Assembly: GCF_014171595.1 (NCBI RefSeq)
Contig: NZ_CP050451.1
Span: forward strand, 4,960,001 to 5,024,000
Direction of reading: 5' to 3'
Length of the DNA: 64,000 nt
From: Massilia sp. Se16.2.3
GTDB lineage: Bacteria > Pseudomonadota > Gammaproteobacteria > Burkholderiales > Burkholderiaceae_D
The notes under the pieces were generated by a model. The model searched no databases and was not told the origin of the DNA. It was given only the letters and a program-made list of their open reading frames with translations. Positions 26,018-34,533 of this stretch are shown piece by piece; positions within the stretch are counted from its first letter, which is position 1; each line of letters begins with the position of its first letter. The translations under genes were made by a program, and so were the position numbers.

Positions 26018-28123
26018 TTATTGCACGCCCACCAGGCTGGTCACCCGAATCGTCTTGCTCTCCGGGATCTCCGAATGCGACAAGACCTTCAGCTGCGGCA
26101 GCGCGCGGCGCAGGAAACGCGACAGCAGCACGCGCAGCGGAGCCGGGACCAGCAGCACCGGGGTGTGGCCCATGGCTTCCTGCTGCTGCGCGGCGTTGTG
26201 CGCCTGCTGGGCGATGGTGTCGGCAAGGCCGGGCTCGATGCCGGTACCGTCGCCGCCGGCGCCAAGCGCCTGCATCAGCAAACGCTCGAGGCGGTTGTCC
26301 AGGGTCATCACGCTCAGTTCGTTGGTGCCCGGGAACAGCTGCTGCACGATCGCCCGGCCCAGCGCCACGCGCACCAGCGCCGTCAAATCGGTCGGATCCT
26401 GCACGCCGGCGTGTTCCGACAGCGTCTCGATGATGGTGCGCATGTCGCGGATGTGCACGCCTTCCAGCAGCAGGTTCTGCAGCACTTTCTGCAAGGTCGC
26501 CAGCGACACGACTTTCGGCACCAGGTCTTCGACCAGCTTCGGCGTTTCCTTTCCGAGGTGATCCAGCAGTGCCTGGACTTCCAGGCGGCCCAGCAGTTCG
26601 GACGCATGGGTCGTGATCAGGTGGTTCAGGTGGGTTGCCACCACGGTGCCGGCGTCGACCACGGTATAGCCCAGGTTCTGCGCTTCGTCGCGCAGGCCGG
26701 CGTCGATCCACACGGCCGGCAGGCCAAAGGCCGGGTCGGTCGTTGCCTGGCCCGGCAGCGTGCCGCTGGCCATGCCGGGGTTGATTGCCAGGAACTGCCC
26801 GTTCAGCGCTTCGCCGGTGCCCACTTCCACGCCCTTGAGGGTGATGCGGTAGCTCGACGGCTTCAATTCCAGGTTGTCGCGGATGTGCACTGGCGGCGCC
26901 AGGAAGCCGACTTCCTGGGCGAACTTCTTGCGGATGCCCTTGATACGCTTGAGCAGCTCGCCGCCCTGCCCCTTGTCGACCAGCGGGATCAGGCGGTAGC
27001 CCACTTCCAGGCCAAGCGTATCGACCGGCATGATGTCCTGCCAGGTCGCCTCTTCCGTCTCGGCGGACGCGGCTTGCTGGGCGCCGGCCGCGGCGTCGCT
27101 GGCGGCCGCTTCGGCTTCGCGCTGCGGCGCATTCCTGGCACGCTTGGCCAGCAGGTAGCCGGAGCCGCCCAGGGTGCCGCCCAGCAGCAGGAAGACGAGG
27201 TTCGGCATGCCGGGGATCAGGCCCATGCCGGCGATGATCGCGCCCGTGATGTACAGCACTTCGGGCTTGGCGAACAGTTGGCCGACCATCTGGCCGCCGA
27301 TGTCCTGGTCGTTGGCCACGCGCGACACCACCATACCGGCAGCGATCGAGATGATCAGCGAAGGGATCTGCGCCACCAGGCCATCACCGATGGCCAGCAG
27401 CGTATAGGTCTTGGCGGCTTCGCCGACGGCCATGTCGTGCTGGACCACGCCGACGATCAGGCCGCCGATGACATTGATCAGGGTAACCATGATGCCGGCA
27501 ACGGCGTCACCCTTGACGTATTTCGAGGCACCGTCCATGGCGCCATAGAATTCGGCTTCCTGGCCGACTTCCGAACGGCGCTTGCGCGCTTCCGGTTCGG
27601 TGATCATGCCGGCGTTCAGGTCGGCATCGATCGCCATCTGTTTACCAGGCATCGCGTCCAGGGCGAAACGTGCGCCGACCTCGGCGATACGGCCCGCACC
27701 CTTGGTGACGACGGTGAAGTTGATGATGGTCAAAATGACGAACACGACGATACCGACCGTGTAGTTGCCGCCGATCAGGAAGTGGCCGAAGGCTTCGATG
27801 ACTTTACCGGCCGCGGCGCCGCCAGTGTGGCCTTCGGTCAGGACGATACGGGTCGACGCGACGTTGAGCGACAGGCGCAGCATGGTCGACACCAGCAGGA
27901 TCGCCGGGAAGGCCATGAAGTCGAGCGGCTTGACCGTGTACAGCGCGGTCAGCAGCACGATCACCGACAGCGCGATGTTGAAGCTGAAAAACAGGTCGAG
28001 GACGAAGGCCGGCAGCGGCAGGATCATCATCGCCAGCAGCAGGATGATCAGGATCGGCGCCGCCATGGCATTGCCCCTGGCACCGATCGCTCCCACCCAG
28101 CCTGGCAGTCTCAAACTATTCAT
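26018..28123 (-). CDS. flhA: FlhA, flagellar type III export gate protein
   Basis: FlhA (701 residues) is the major export-gate protein. The N-terminal half has about eight hydrophobic segments and the FHIPEP-type signature RFALDAMPGKQMAIDADLNA (about residues 151-170), with the charged Asp in the proton-coupling loop. The C-terminal half is the cytosolic domain (SYRITLKGVEVGTGEALNG; LGYTVVDAGTVVATHLNHLI). A GGAG ribosome site lies upstream of the ATG, 12 bases after the flhB stop. Operon with flhB upstream. Confidence 0.97.
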   Translation of the reverse strand: MNSLRLPGWVGAIGARGNAMAAPILIILLLAMMILPLPAFVLDLFFSFNIALSVIVLLTALYTVKPLDFMAFPAILLVSTMLRLSLNVASTRIVLTEGHTGGAAAGKVIEAFGHFLIGGNYTVGIVVFVILTIINFTVVTKGAGRIAEVGARFALDAMPGKQMAIDADLNAGMITEPEARKRRSEVGQEAEFYGAMDGASKYVKGDAVAGIMVTLINVIGGLIVGVVQHDMAVGEAAKTYTLLAIGDGLVAQIPSLIISIAAGMVVSRVANDQDIGGQMVGQLFAKPEVLYITGAIIAGMGLIPGMPNLVFLLLGGTLGGSGYLLAKRARNAPQREAEAAASDAAAGAQQAASAETEEATWQDIMPVDTLGLEVGYRLIPLVDKGQGGELLKRIKGIRKKFAQEVGFLAPPVHIRDNLELKPSSYRITLKGVEVGTGEALNGQFLAINPGMASGTLPGQATTDPAFGLPAVWIDAGLRDEAQNLGYTVVDAGTVVATHLNHLITTHASELLGRLEVQALLDHLGKETPKLVEDLVPKVVSLATLQKVLQNLLLEGVHIRDMRTIIETLSEHAGVQDPTDLTALVRVALGRAIVQQLFPGTNELSVMTLDNRLERLLMQALGAGGDGTGIEPGLADTIAQQAHNAAQQQEAMGHTPVLLVPAPLRVLLSRFLRRALPQLKVLSHSEIPESKTIRVTSLVGVQ

Positions 28124-28135
28124 GCAACAGCTCCG

Positions 28136-29311
28136 TTATTCGTTATCAGGTCGTGCAGCAGGCTTGACCTGGGATGCAGGGTTCAGCGGGTCCATCTCCG
28201 GCGGCACAGGCAGCTTGGTCGGACGATCAGGATACTGTCCGGCGCCCTTGCTGTAGTTACGCAGCTGGAACACATACGCCAGCACTTCCGCCACGGCCGA
28301 GTACAACTTCTCGGGGATTTCGTCGTCGATCTCGGTGTGCTTGTAGAGCGCACGGGCCAGTGCCGGGGCTTCGAGCATGGCGACCTTGTTCTCCTTGGCC
28401 AGTTCGCGGATCTTGGCCGCCACTTCGTCGACACCCTTGGCCACGACGCGCGGCGCACCGCCCTGTCCGTCCGTGTACTTCAGCGCCACCGCATAGTGGG
28501 TCGGGTTGGTCACCACGACGTCAGCAGTAGGCACATTCTGCATCATGCGGTTGCGTGCCATTTGCCGCTGCATCTGGCGAATCTTGCCCTTAATCTGAGG
28601 ATTGCCGTCCGATTCCTTCGATTCCTGGATCATTTCCTGGCGCGTCATCTTCAGCTTGTTGTTGTAGTGCCAAACCTGGTAAGGCGCGTCGATCAGGGCG
28701 ATCACGCCCAGCGAACCGACGATGATGAGGAAGGCACGCGCGATCAGGCTGGCCAGGTGGCCGGTGCCGGAACCAACGGGCTCGACGGCCAGGCCCAGCA
28801 CGGCTTCCTTCTGGCCCATGATCACGACCCAGGCCACCGCGCCGACCAGCAGGGTCTTGGCGACGGCTTTCAGGAGTTCGATCAGGGAATTGGTGGAGAC
28901 CAGGTTGCCAAGGCCGCTGATGGGGTTCAGCTTCATGAAGTTCGGCATGAAGGCCTTGGTGCTGAAATTGAAGCCGCCGATCATCAGGGGCGCGGCCAGC
29001 GCGACGAGCATGATGGCGAACGCCAGCGGCAGGCAGGCCAGTAGCACGCTGCCGATATCGGCGGTGATGCGCTCGATGAGGACGTTAGGGTTGTAGATCT
29101 GTTCGCGGTCGAGGGTGAGGCCCGACTGGAGGACGGTCGACAGGCGGCCGACCAGGCTGCCGCCGGTCATCCACAGCCCGGCGCCGGCGGTCATCAGGAC
29201 GGCGAAGGTGGCAAGCTCGCGCGAACGCGGAATGTCGCCTTCCTCGCGCGCCTTTTGTATTCTCTTGGGGGACGCGTCTTCTGTCTTTTCCGCGTCGCTG
29301 TCTCCCGCCAT
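28136..29311 (-). CDS. flhB: FlhB, flagellar export specificity switch protein
   Basis: FlhB (391 residues) sets export specificity between rod/hook and filament substrates. The N-terminus MAGDSDAEKTEDASPKRIQK is typical. Four hydrophobic segments follow, then the cytosolic part with the autocleavage motif NPTH in VVVTNPTHYAVALKYTD, cut between Asn and Pro in the family. The start has GGGGAG upstream. First gene of the flhBAFG-fliA-motCD run. Confidence 0.97.
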   Translation of the reverse strand: MAGDSDAEKTEDASPKRIQKAREEGDIPRSRELATFAVLMTAGAGLWMTGGSLVGRLSTVLQSGLTLDREQIYNPNVLIERITADIGSVLLACLPLAFAIMLVALAAPLMIGGFNFSTKAFMPNFMKLNPISGLGNLVSTNSLIELLKAVAKTLLVGAVAWVVIMGQKEAVLGLAVEPVGSGTGHLASLIARAFLIIVGSLGVIALIDAPYQVWHYNNKLKMTRQEMIQESKESDGNPQIKGKIRQMQRQMARNRMMQNVPTADVVVTNPTHYAVALKYTDGQGGAPRVVAKGVDEVAAKIRELAKENKVAMLEAPALARALYKHTEIDDEIPEKLYSAVAEVLAYVFQLRNYSKGAGQYPDRPTKLPVPPEMDPLNPASQVKPAARPDNE

Positions 29312-29809
29312 CGTTCGCTCCCCTTGTTCGCCTATGCCCGCGCCAGTGCTTGCAGGATGGAATTATCGCTGCTGTTGCCCTGGAGCTATAGGGGAAACAG
29401 GGAGGAAAAGGGGTGTCAATTCAAAACGAAGGGGACATTGCATTGCACTTGTTGCACCGCGACGTCCCGGAGACGGAGGGCTTCACCAACCCTTCAGCAA
29501 GGCGCGGCGACGAAGGCCGTACCCTGCAAGGCCAACAGTTGCAATGCAATCAGGTTTGTTTTATTAAGCACGCTAGCACGTAGCCATGGTGAGAAGATCC
29601 AACACGGCCACGGGGCGCGGCAGGTGCTTCTTCGCTTGACGCCTCTGTTCTTGTTGTTGGAGTGTTACCAGGACCGGCCAATGACGAGGTCACCAAAGCA
29701 TGCCCGTTCGCATGCACACCTCAGGTTGGCTATTTTCATAAGGCAAACAGCACTATTTGCACTTTAGCAAGTAAGATGGGTCCCTTCCTGATCATTGACG
29801 GAGCTCCCG
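29312..29809. other. Intergenic region between flhB and a divergent protease gene
   Basis: These 498 bases separate divergent genes, so both promoters should be here. Direct and inverted copies of TTGCATTGCA-like sequence occur at about 29439-29449 and 29537-29548 (TTGCAATGCAA). Short frames across it show no protein-like composition. No sigma-28 or sigma-54 site was recognised. Confidence 0.45.
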
Positions 29810-30994
29810 ATGCATCGATTCACTGGCTTGTGCACCGCCTTCCTGCTGGTATCCGCTGTTCCACAAGTGCATGCGCAGGAGCAGCCCAGTCTGGCCGTAG
29901 CAGTGGACGTGCGCCACGTGTCGCAAGACCTGTGGCGCGTGGATTACCGTTTCGCGCACCCTGTGACGGCGGTCAGGCTGCATTCCATCGGCGCGTTCCG
30001 CAAGCAGGAGTGGAAAGTGCTCACGTCGGGCATGGCCATGACATCCGGACAGGACTTCGATGTCATTGCGTCGAAGGGCAAGCCCTTCAAGGCGGCGAGC
30101 GTGGAAATCAGGACTTTCGACGGCTGGTCGCCGAAGGAATATGTCTCGTTCAACCGTTTCAGTGATGGCGGGACCTCGGTCTATCTCGGCCACCTGCAGG
30201 GCGACGTCGAACAAGGCAACAAGACGGTCTCCATGCGCACAGACTTCCATTTGTCTGGCCTGGCCCGGGAAAACGTGATCGCACCGCCAGCCAACCGGCT
30301 TCAATCGGGTGGTACGCGCGGCTATGCCTACTTTGGACCGGCGCAGGCTGTCCCTGCCGGTGGGGCGAAAGTGCTCATGGATCCCCGAACTCCACTGTGG
30401 CTGCGCGAAACCATCCTGGATGTCGGCGCCAAAACGTCCGGGTACTACGAGAAGGCCTATGGGCGCGCGCTGAAGGATGAGTTGCTGATCATGGTGTCGG
30501 TTGGCAATCTGGAATCGCCGGGTTTTTCGATGAAAGGGGGCGCCATCATGGGCGCGGGCCAGATTTCTTATCTGCTCGAAGGCAAGCAAGTGCAGCTCGA
30601 CCATCCGAAATTGCGTGAGGCCGCAATCAAAACCGTCGCGCACGAGATGGCGCACATCTGGCAAATGGCGGTGTCCCGCGGCGGCGTGGGCGACGACCAG
30701 GGGCCGTGGATCCACGAGGGTGGCGCGGAGGCCATGGCACTCGACGCCCTGGCGCGGACGGGCCTGTTCAGCGAGGAAGGGGTGAAAGCCTACCGCGCGA
30801 AGCAGGCCGCAACCTGCGAACAACTCGGTGGCGCGGTCGATACCTATGACGGCATCTATGCCTGCGGCCTGATGCGCTTCGACAAGCTGGGCGTCGGCAT
30901 CGTCCCGCTATGGCGCGCCATGATGGAGGCTGCCGAAGCAACGGGCGCCGCCTATTCCCAGCAAATGATCGACACGATCGTGTCGGCGAAATAG
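29810..30994 (+). CDS. Exported gluzincin-type (peptidase MA clan) metalloprotease-like protein
   Basis: A 394-residue protein starting MHRFTGLCTAFLLVSAVPQV with a signal peptide cut after VHA. GGAG lies six bases before the ATG. The zinc motif HEMAH is at about residues 278-282 in KTVAHEMAHIWQMAV, and about 20 residues later WIHEGGAEAMALDAL supplies the third-ligand Glu expected of gluzincins (HExxH...E). The N-terminal half is beta-rich with no domain I can name. The pattern fits M1-like or other MA-clan aminopeptidase relatives, but the family and substrate are unknown. It stands alone, divergent from flhB. Confidence 0.75.
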   Translation: MHRFTGLCTAFLLVSAVPQVHAQEQPSLAVAVDVRHVSQDLWRVDYRFAHPVTAVRLHSIGAFRKQEWKVLTSGMAMTSGQDFDVIASKGKPFKAASVEIRTFDGWSPKEYVSFNRFSDGGTSVYLGHLQGDVEQGNKTVSMRTDFHLSGLARENVIAPPANRLQSGGTRGYAYFGPAQAVPAGGAKVLMDPRTPLWLRETILDVGAKTSGYYEKAYGRALKDELLIMVSVGNLESPGFSMKGGAIMGAGQISYLLEGKQVQLDHPKLREAAIKTVAHEMAHIWQMAVSRGGVGDDQGPWIHEGGAEAMALDALARTGLFSEEGVKAYRAKQAATCEQLGGAVDTYDGIYACGLMRFDKLGVGIVPLWRAMMEAAEATGAAYSQQMIDTIVSAK

Positions 30995-31052
30995 GCGCTT
31001 CGGCCTGCGCGATGGATAGGGAACATCGGACCGGGTTCCCGCTAATCGGTTC

Positions 31053-31601
31053 TCAGTCGGCCAGTTCGGCGTCCGCGAACGACCTGCCCTGCCGATCCTT
31101 TTCCGAGAGCAGCGGCGTGCCTGCCAGCGGCCAGGCCACCGCCAGTTGCGGATCGTCCCAGGCGATGCAGCGCTCGTCGGCGGGCGACCAGTAATCGGTG
31201 GTCTTGTAGAGCAGCTCGGCGCTTTCCGACAGCACGAGAAAACCGTGGGCGAAACCCTCCGGAATCCACATCTGGCGCGCGTTGTCGGCACTGAGCACCT
31301 CGGCCACCCATTGTCCGCAAGTGGGCGAGCCGCGGCGCAAGTCGACCGCGACGTCGTACACGCTGCCGGCGACAACCCGTATCAGCTTGCCTTGGGGACG
31401 GTGCAATTGGTAGTGCAGTCCCCGCAGCACGCCGGCGCCGGATTTCGAATGGTTTTCCTGGACAAAGGTGACGCTGCGCCCGAGCGCCGCTTCGAAGCGG
31501 GCCTGGTGAAAGCTTTCGTACAGGAAGCCGCGCGCGTCGCCATGGATCTGCGGCGTCAGCAACAGGACCTCGGGAATCGCCAGGGGCGCGACCGTGCTCA
31601 T
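31053..31601 (-). CDS. rfbC: dTDP-4-dehydrorhamnose 3,5-epimerase
   Basis: A 182-residue cupin enzyme that makes dTDP-4-keto-L-rhamnose during dTDP-rhamnose synthesis. Motifs: GDARGFLYESFHQARFEAAL, the catalytic-His block GVLRGLHYQLHRPQGKLIRV, VYDVAVDLRRGSPTCGQWV and MWIPEGFAHGFLVL. The start at the ATG complementing 31599-31601 matches family N-termini; the frame is open for 177 codons upstream but that is the shadow of the next gene. rfbA, rfbB and rfbD are not nearby. The adjacent gene upstream is a polyprenyl-phosphate sugar transferase, so it probably belongs to a surface-polysaccharide locus. Confidence 0.94.
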   Translation of the reverse strand: MSTVAPLAIPEVLLLTPQIHGDARGFLYESFHQARFEAALGRSVTFVQENHSKSGAGVLRGLHYQLHRPQGKLIRVVAGSVYDVAVDLRRGSPTCGQWVAEVLSADNARQMWIPEGFAHGFLVLSESAELLYKTTDYWSPADERCIAWDDPQLAVAWPLAGTPLLSEKDRQGRSFADAELAD

Positions 31602-31771
31602 GGCATGCCGCGCCGCGCCGGGCGGACCAGGAGAACGGACGGACAGGCCGGGCGAAAGCCAGGCGCAGCGCAAACGGAAAAGCTCATGCAGGGTGATGGA
31701 AGAAAAGGCAGCCGGACCGGCCCGGCATGCTGCGCCGATTGTAGACGATTGCCGGGCAGTCCGGCTCGGGC

Positions 31772-32932
31772 TCACGCCTGCAGCGAGGCGGCTTCCGGTT
31801 CGACCGCGGCGGCCACGGCGGCAATGGCCGTGGTGCGCGCCTGCGGACGCTGGGCGCGGCGGCGCCGTGCACGGGCCGCGTAGGCCACGTACCAGTAGAA
31901 CGCCAGATAGATGCCGAGGCTGGCCAGGGCGGCCAGCACCAGGGCTTGCGAGTCCTGGTGGAAACGCACCGCCAGCATGGCCGGCACGGCGGCCAGTAGC
32001 CAGCAGAACGGCGACACACAGGCATTCCTCAGCGGTGCGCGCAGCTTGCGGAACAGACGGCCGGCAATGGCGATCTTGACCAGGCTGTGCAGGTGGCAAC
32101 GGTCCGGCTGCCCCGGATGGCGTCCGCACCACACACGGCGCACGATGGTGAACAGGGTCTCGAAGGTCGGATAAGCACAGGCCAGCAGCGCCGCCCAGGC
32201 CGATACCTCGCGGTTGCGGTAGACCAGCATCACCGACAGCCAGGCAAGCAGGAAACCGAGCAGGTAGGCACCGCCGTCACCAAGGAACAGCTTGCCGAAA
32301 GGGAAATTCACGAGGAAGAAGCCGGCCGTCACGATGCACACCGTGAAGCACACCCAGGCCAGTTCGGTGTCGCCGCAATCGAGGGCGATCACGCCCAGCG
32401 CCGCCAGGCCGATGACGACCGTGCCGCTGGCCAGGCCGTTGAAACCGTCGATGATGTTGACCGCATTGGCCACGCCGCCCACCGCGAAGGCCGTAAACAG
32501 GATCGACAGGGGCAGCCAGGTCAGCGCCAGGTCGAGCAGGTCGAGGCCGGTATGGACGATGCTCACGCCGGTAAAGGCCCAGCAGGCCAGGCCGCTGGCC
32601 ATGGTCGCAAGCAGGCGCGCACCGATCGAAACGCGGCGCGTCATGTCTTCGGCGATACCGAACAGGAAGGCCGGCGCCGCTGCGGCAAGCAGAGGCGCGA
32701 GCAGGTCCTGCTGCCTGGTGCCGGCAACCGCATAGGCGCAAATGAGCCCAAGCATGATCGCCAGGCCGCCAATGCGCGGCGTGGGCACGCTATGGAATTT
32801 CTGCACTCCAGCGGTCGCATCGAGCGTGAACCTGCCATGCCAGCGCGTTGTCGCGACCAGCAGCAGCGAGCACAGCAGCGATACTGCAAAGCCGAGCTCA
32901 AAAACGAAGATGTGGGTTTCCTGGAGATCCAT
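31772..32932 (-). CDS. WecA/MraY-family polyprenyl-phosphate sugar-phosphate transferase
   Basis: A 386-residue integral membrane enzyme with about ten hydrophobic segments. FHSVPTPRIGGLAIMLGL near the N-terminus, NAVNIIDGFNGLASGTVVI (the Mg-binding NxxNxxDG-type loop) and FLGDGGAYLLGFLLAW are signatures of the GT4 family that loads UDP-HexNAc phosphate onto undecaprenyl phosphate. It probably starts an O-antigen or exopolysaccharide unit; whether it takes GlcNAc or another sugar cannot be told. The C-terminus is a basic and Ala-rich tail (ARARRRRAQRPQA) beyond the last segment. It is followed by rfbC on the same strand after a 170-base gap. Confidence 0.88.
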   Translation of the reverse strand: MDLQETHIFVFELGFAVSLLCSLLLVATTRWHGRFTLDATAGVQKFHSVPTPRIGGLAIMLGLICAYAVAGTRQQDLLAPLLAAAAPAFLFGIAEDMTRRVSIGARLLATMASGLACWAFTGVSIVHTGLDLLDLALTWLPLSILFTAFAVGGVANAVNIIDGFNGLASGTVVIGLAALGVIALDCGDTELAWVCFTVCIVTAGFFLVNFPFGKLFLGDGGAYLLGFLLAWLSVMLVYRNREVSAWAALLACAYPTFETLFTIVRRVWCGRHPGQPDRCHLHSLVKIAIAGRLFRKLRAPLRNACVSPFCWLLAAVPAMLAVRFHQDSQALVLAALASLGIYLAFYWYVAYAARARRRRAQRPQARTTAIAAVAAAVEPEAASLQA

Positions 32933-33224
32933 AATGACAGTTCATTAACCGCCGAATTCTAGCGCATTTCTTTCTAGAAAGCGGAAGGCAGCCGCCAACT
33001 GTGCGCGACCATTCGATACTGACCCGACATGCATGTTTCATAGCTAAGTGCCTGATTTCATGTTGTATTTACGCTATTCAATCGTCAAATTGATCAACTG
33101 CAATAGAAACACGCGGCATTTTTCCTAATATTTACCGACATTTCGTTACAAGTTCCGAGGCATTTGCGCCACGAGCCCGCGGTATTTACTTACACACCGT
33201 TACACATTTATTTTGGAGCAACGA
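32933..33224. other. AT-rich divergent promoter region
   Basis: These 292 bases between divergent genes (the sugar-phosphate transferase and the hypothetical gene at 33225) are much richer in A and T than the surroundings, for example 33050-33150. No ORF, repeat or named operator was recognised. Confidence 0.5.
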
Positions 33225-34449
33225 ATGATTCTCTTTCCAGGCAGTCAAACTCGTTGCATTTCATTATTACTAATGTCGTTTTTACTGATTCCGCCTGGTG
33301 CCCACGCAGATAATGGTCACGACATCCAGGCGCTACGCGCCTTGCTGGAAGAACGCCTGGACAAAGCCGCGGCCGATACCGATGCCGGACAGCGTGCCGC
33401 GGAAGCGCGCCTGGCCACGCTCGAAGCCCAGCGCGCCGCCCTGTTCGCCCAGCTGCCGCCCGGCCAGGCCAAACCGCAGGCCGGCGCCGTCGAGACACGC
33501 CAGTTCGGCGCGGCCGGCCTGGTGCGCGCCTTCGACCTGGCGCGCGAACTCGCCAGCGAGGTGTGCACGAGCCTGCCCGATGGCGCCCGGGTGGTGGTGG
33601 TCGACCCGGCGGTGAGCGAAGGCGTGGTGGCCGCCCGTACCGTTAACGATGCGATGCTGCGCCTGGCTGACGAGCTGGCACGCCGCAACAAGGAACTCCA
33701 GCTGTATCTCGACGCGCATACCCCTCCCGGGGCCGTGCTCGGTACGCTGTCGACAGCCCTGACCGTGGTGCCGGCGCTGCTGCGCGCCTCGGCCGACAGC
33801 GCCGCGCTGTTCAGGGCGACGTCTCCGCCGCCGGCCTGGCCTATGGCGAAGGGTCGCGCGCGCTGTTCGTCAGCGCCCTGGCCGAGGCCTGTCCTGCCCG
33901 CATCGCCGGCCTTGGCGGCGGCTACCGGGCGAACTCGATCCGGCCCAGCACGAGCGTCTGCTCGGCAAGCTGCGTTCGCTCACCAGCCATCGCGCCGACT
34001 ACGCGCAACGCATCGCCCAGCTGCAACGGCTGGCCGACGGCGCCAAGGGCGACGACAAGAAGGAATTCACGGTTCTGGCCAACAGTGCCAGCGCCACCCT
34101 GAAGACGGTCGATGCCTTCATCGACTCGCTCCAGGCAGGCGAGACCGGCGCGCGCAGCCCGCTCTACAACGCGGCGCGCCACCTCGGCTACGCCGCGCGC
34201 ACCGAGGGCGCGCTGGCGCTCGACTTCGACCTGCGCACGGAAGGCATGAGCATCGTGCGCGACAATCTGTTTACCGGGCAGAAGCTGCGCCTGGCCGGTG
34301 TCGCCCTGCTCTGGTACCGGGTCCATGCGCCGGACGGCAGCCTGCGGCTGGCGCGCACCCTGCGGCGCGTGTCGGCGCCACTCGAACTCGACCTGCGCGG
34401 CACGCCGGCGCCCGGCTGGTTCTGGAACGGCGACGCCGCCGCGCGCTGA
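33225..34449 (+). CDS. Exported protein of unknown function (two frame breaks)
   Basis: Begins at an ATG with TTGGAG upstream. MILFPGSQTRCISLLLMSFL then PPGAHA is a signal peptide. Residues about 30-85 look like a coiled coil (ALLEERLDKAAADTDAGQRA, EARLATLEAQRAALFAQL). The start frame fails near 33816. Adding one G at the G run 33814-33816 continues as FRGDVSAAGLAYGEGSRALF, and adding another at 33927-33929 continues to GYRGELDPAQHERLLGKLRS and then to the stop at 34449 (GWFWNGDAAAR). The restored protein is about 408 residues and the span fits two missing bases. I do not recognise a family. It is monocistronic, with a terminator after it. Confidence 0.7.
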
Positions 34450-34479
34450 GTAGCCCCGGCTGTCCGGGCGGCTGGGCAA

Positions 34480-34514
34480 TAAAAAAGGGCAAGCCATGCA
34501 GGCTTGCCCTTCCT
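34480..34514. terminator. Bidirectional rho-independent terminator
   Basis: An A run, then AAGGGCAAGC-CATGCAG-GCTTGCCCTT: a ten-base-pair stem between convergent genes (hypothetical at 33225, plus; GH16 at 34534, minus). The A run on the left serves the minus-strand gene; the T signal on the right is weak. Confidence 0.85.
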
Positions 34515-34533
34515 GTTCACGCACCGTCCCGAA

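Noticed and set aside
31053..32132. A 359-residue N-terminally extended RfbC fusion
   Set aside because: The extra N-terminal part is the out-of-frame shadow of the sugar-phosphate transferase gene; the epimerase proper starts at 31601.
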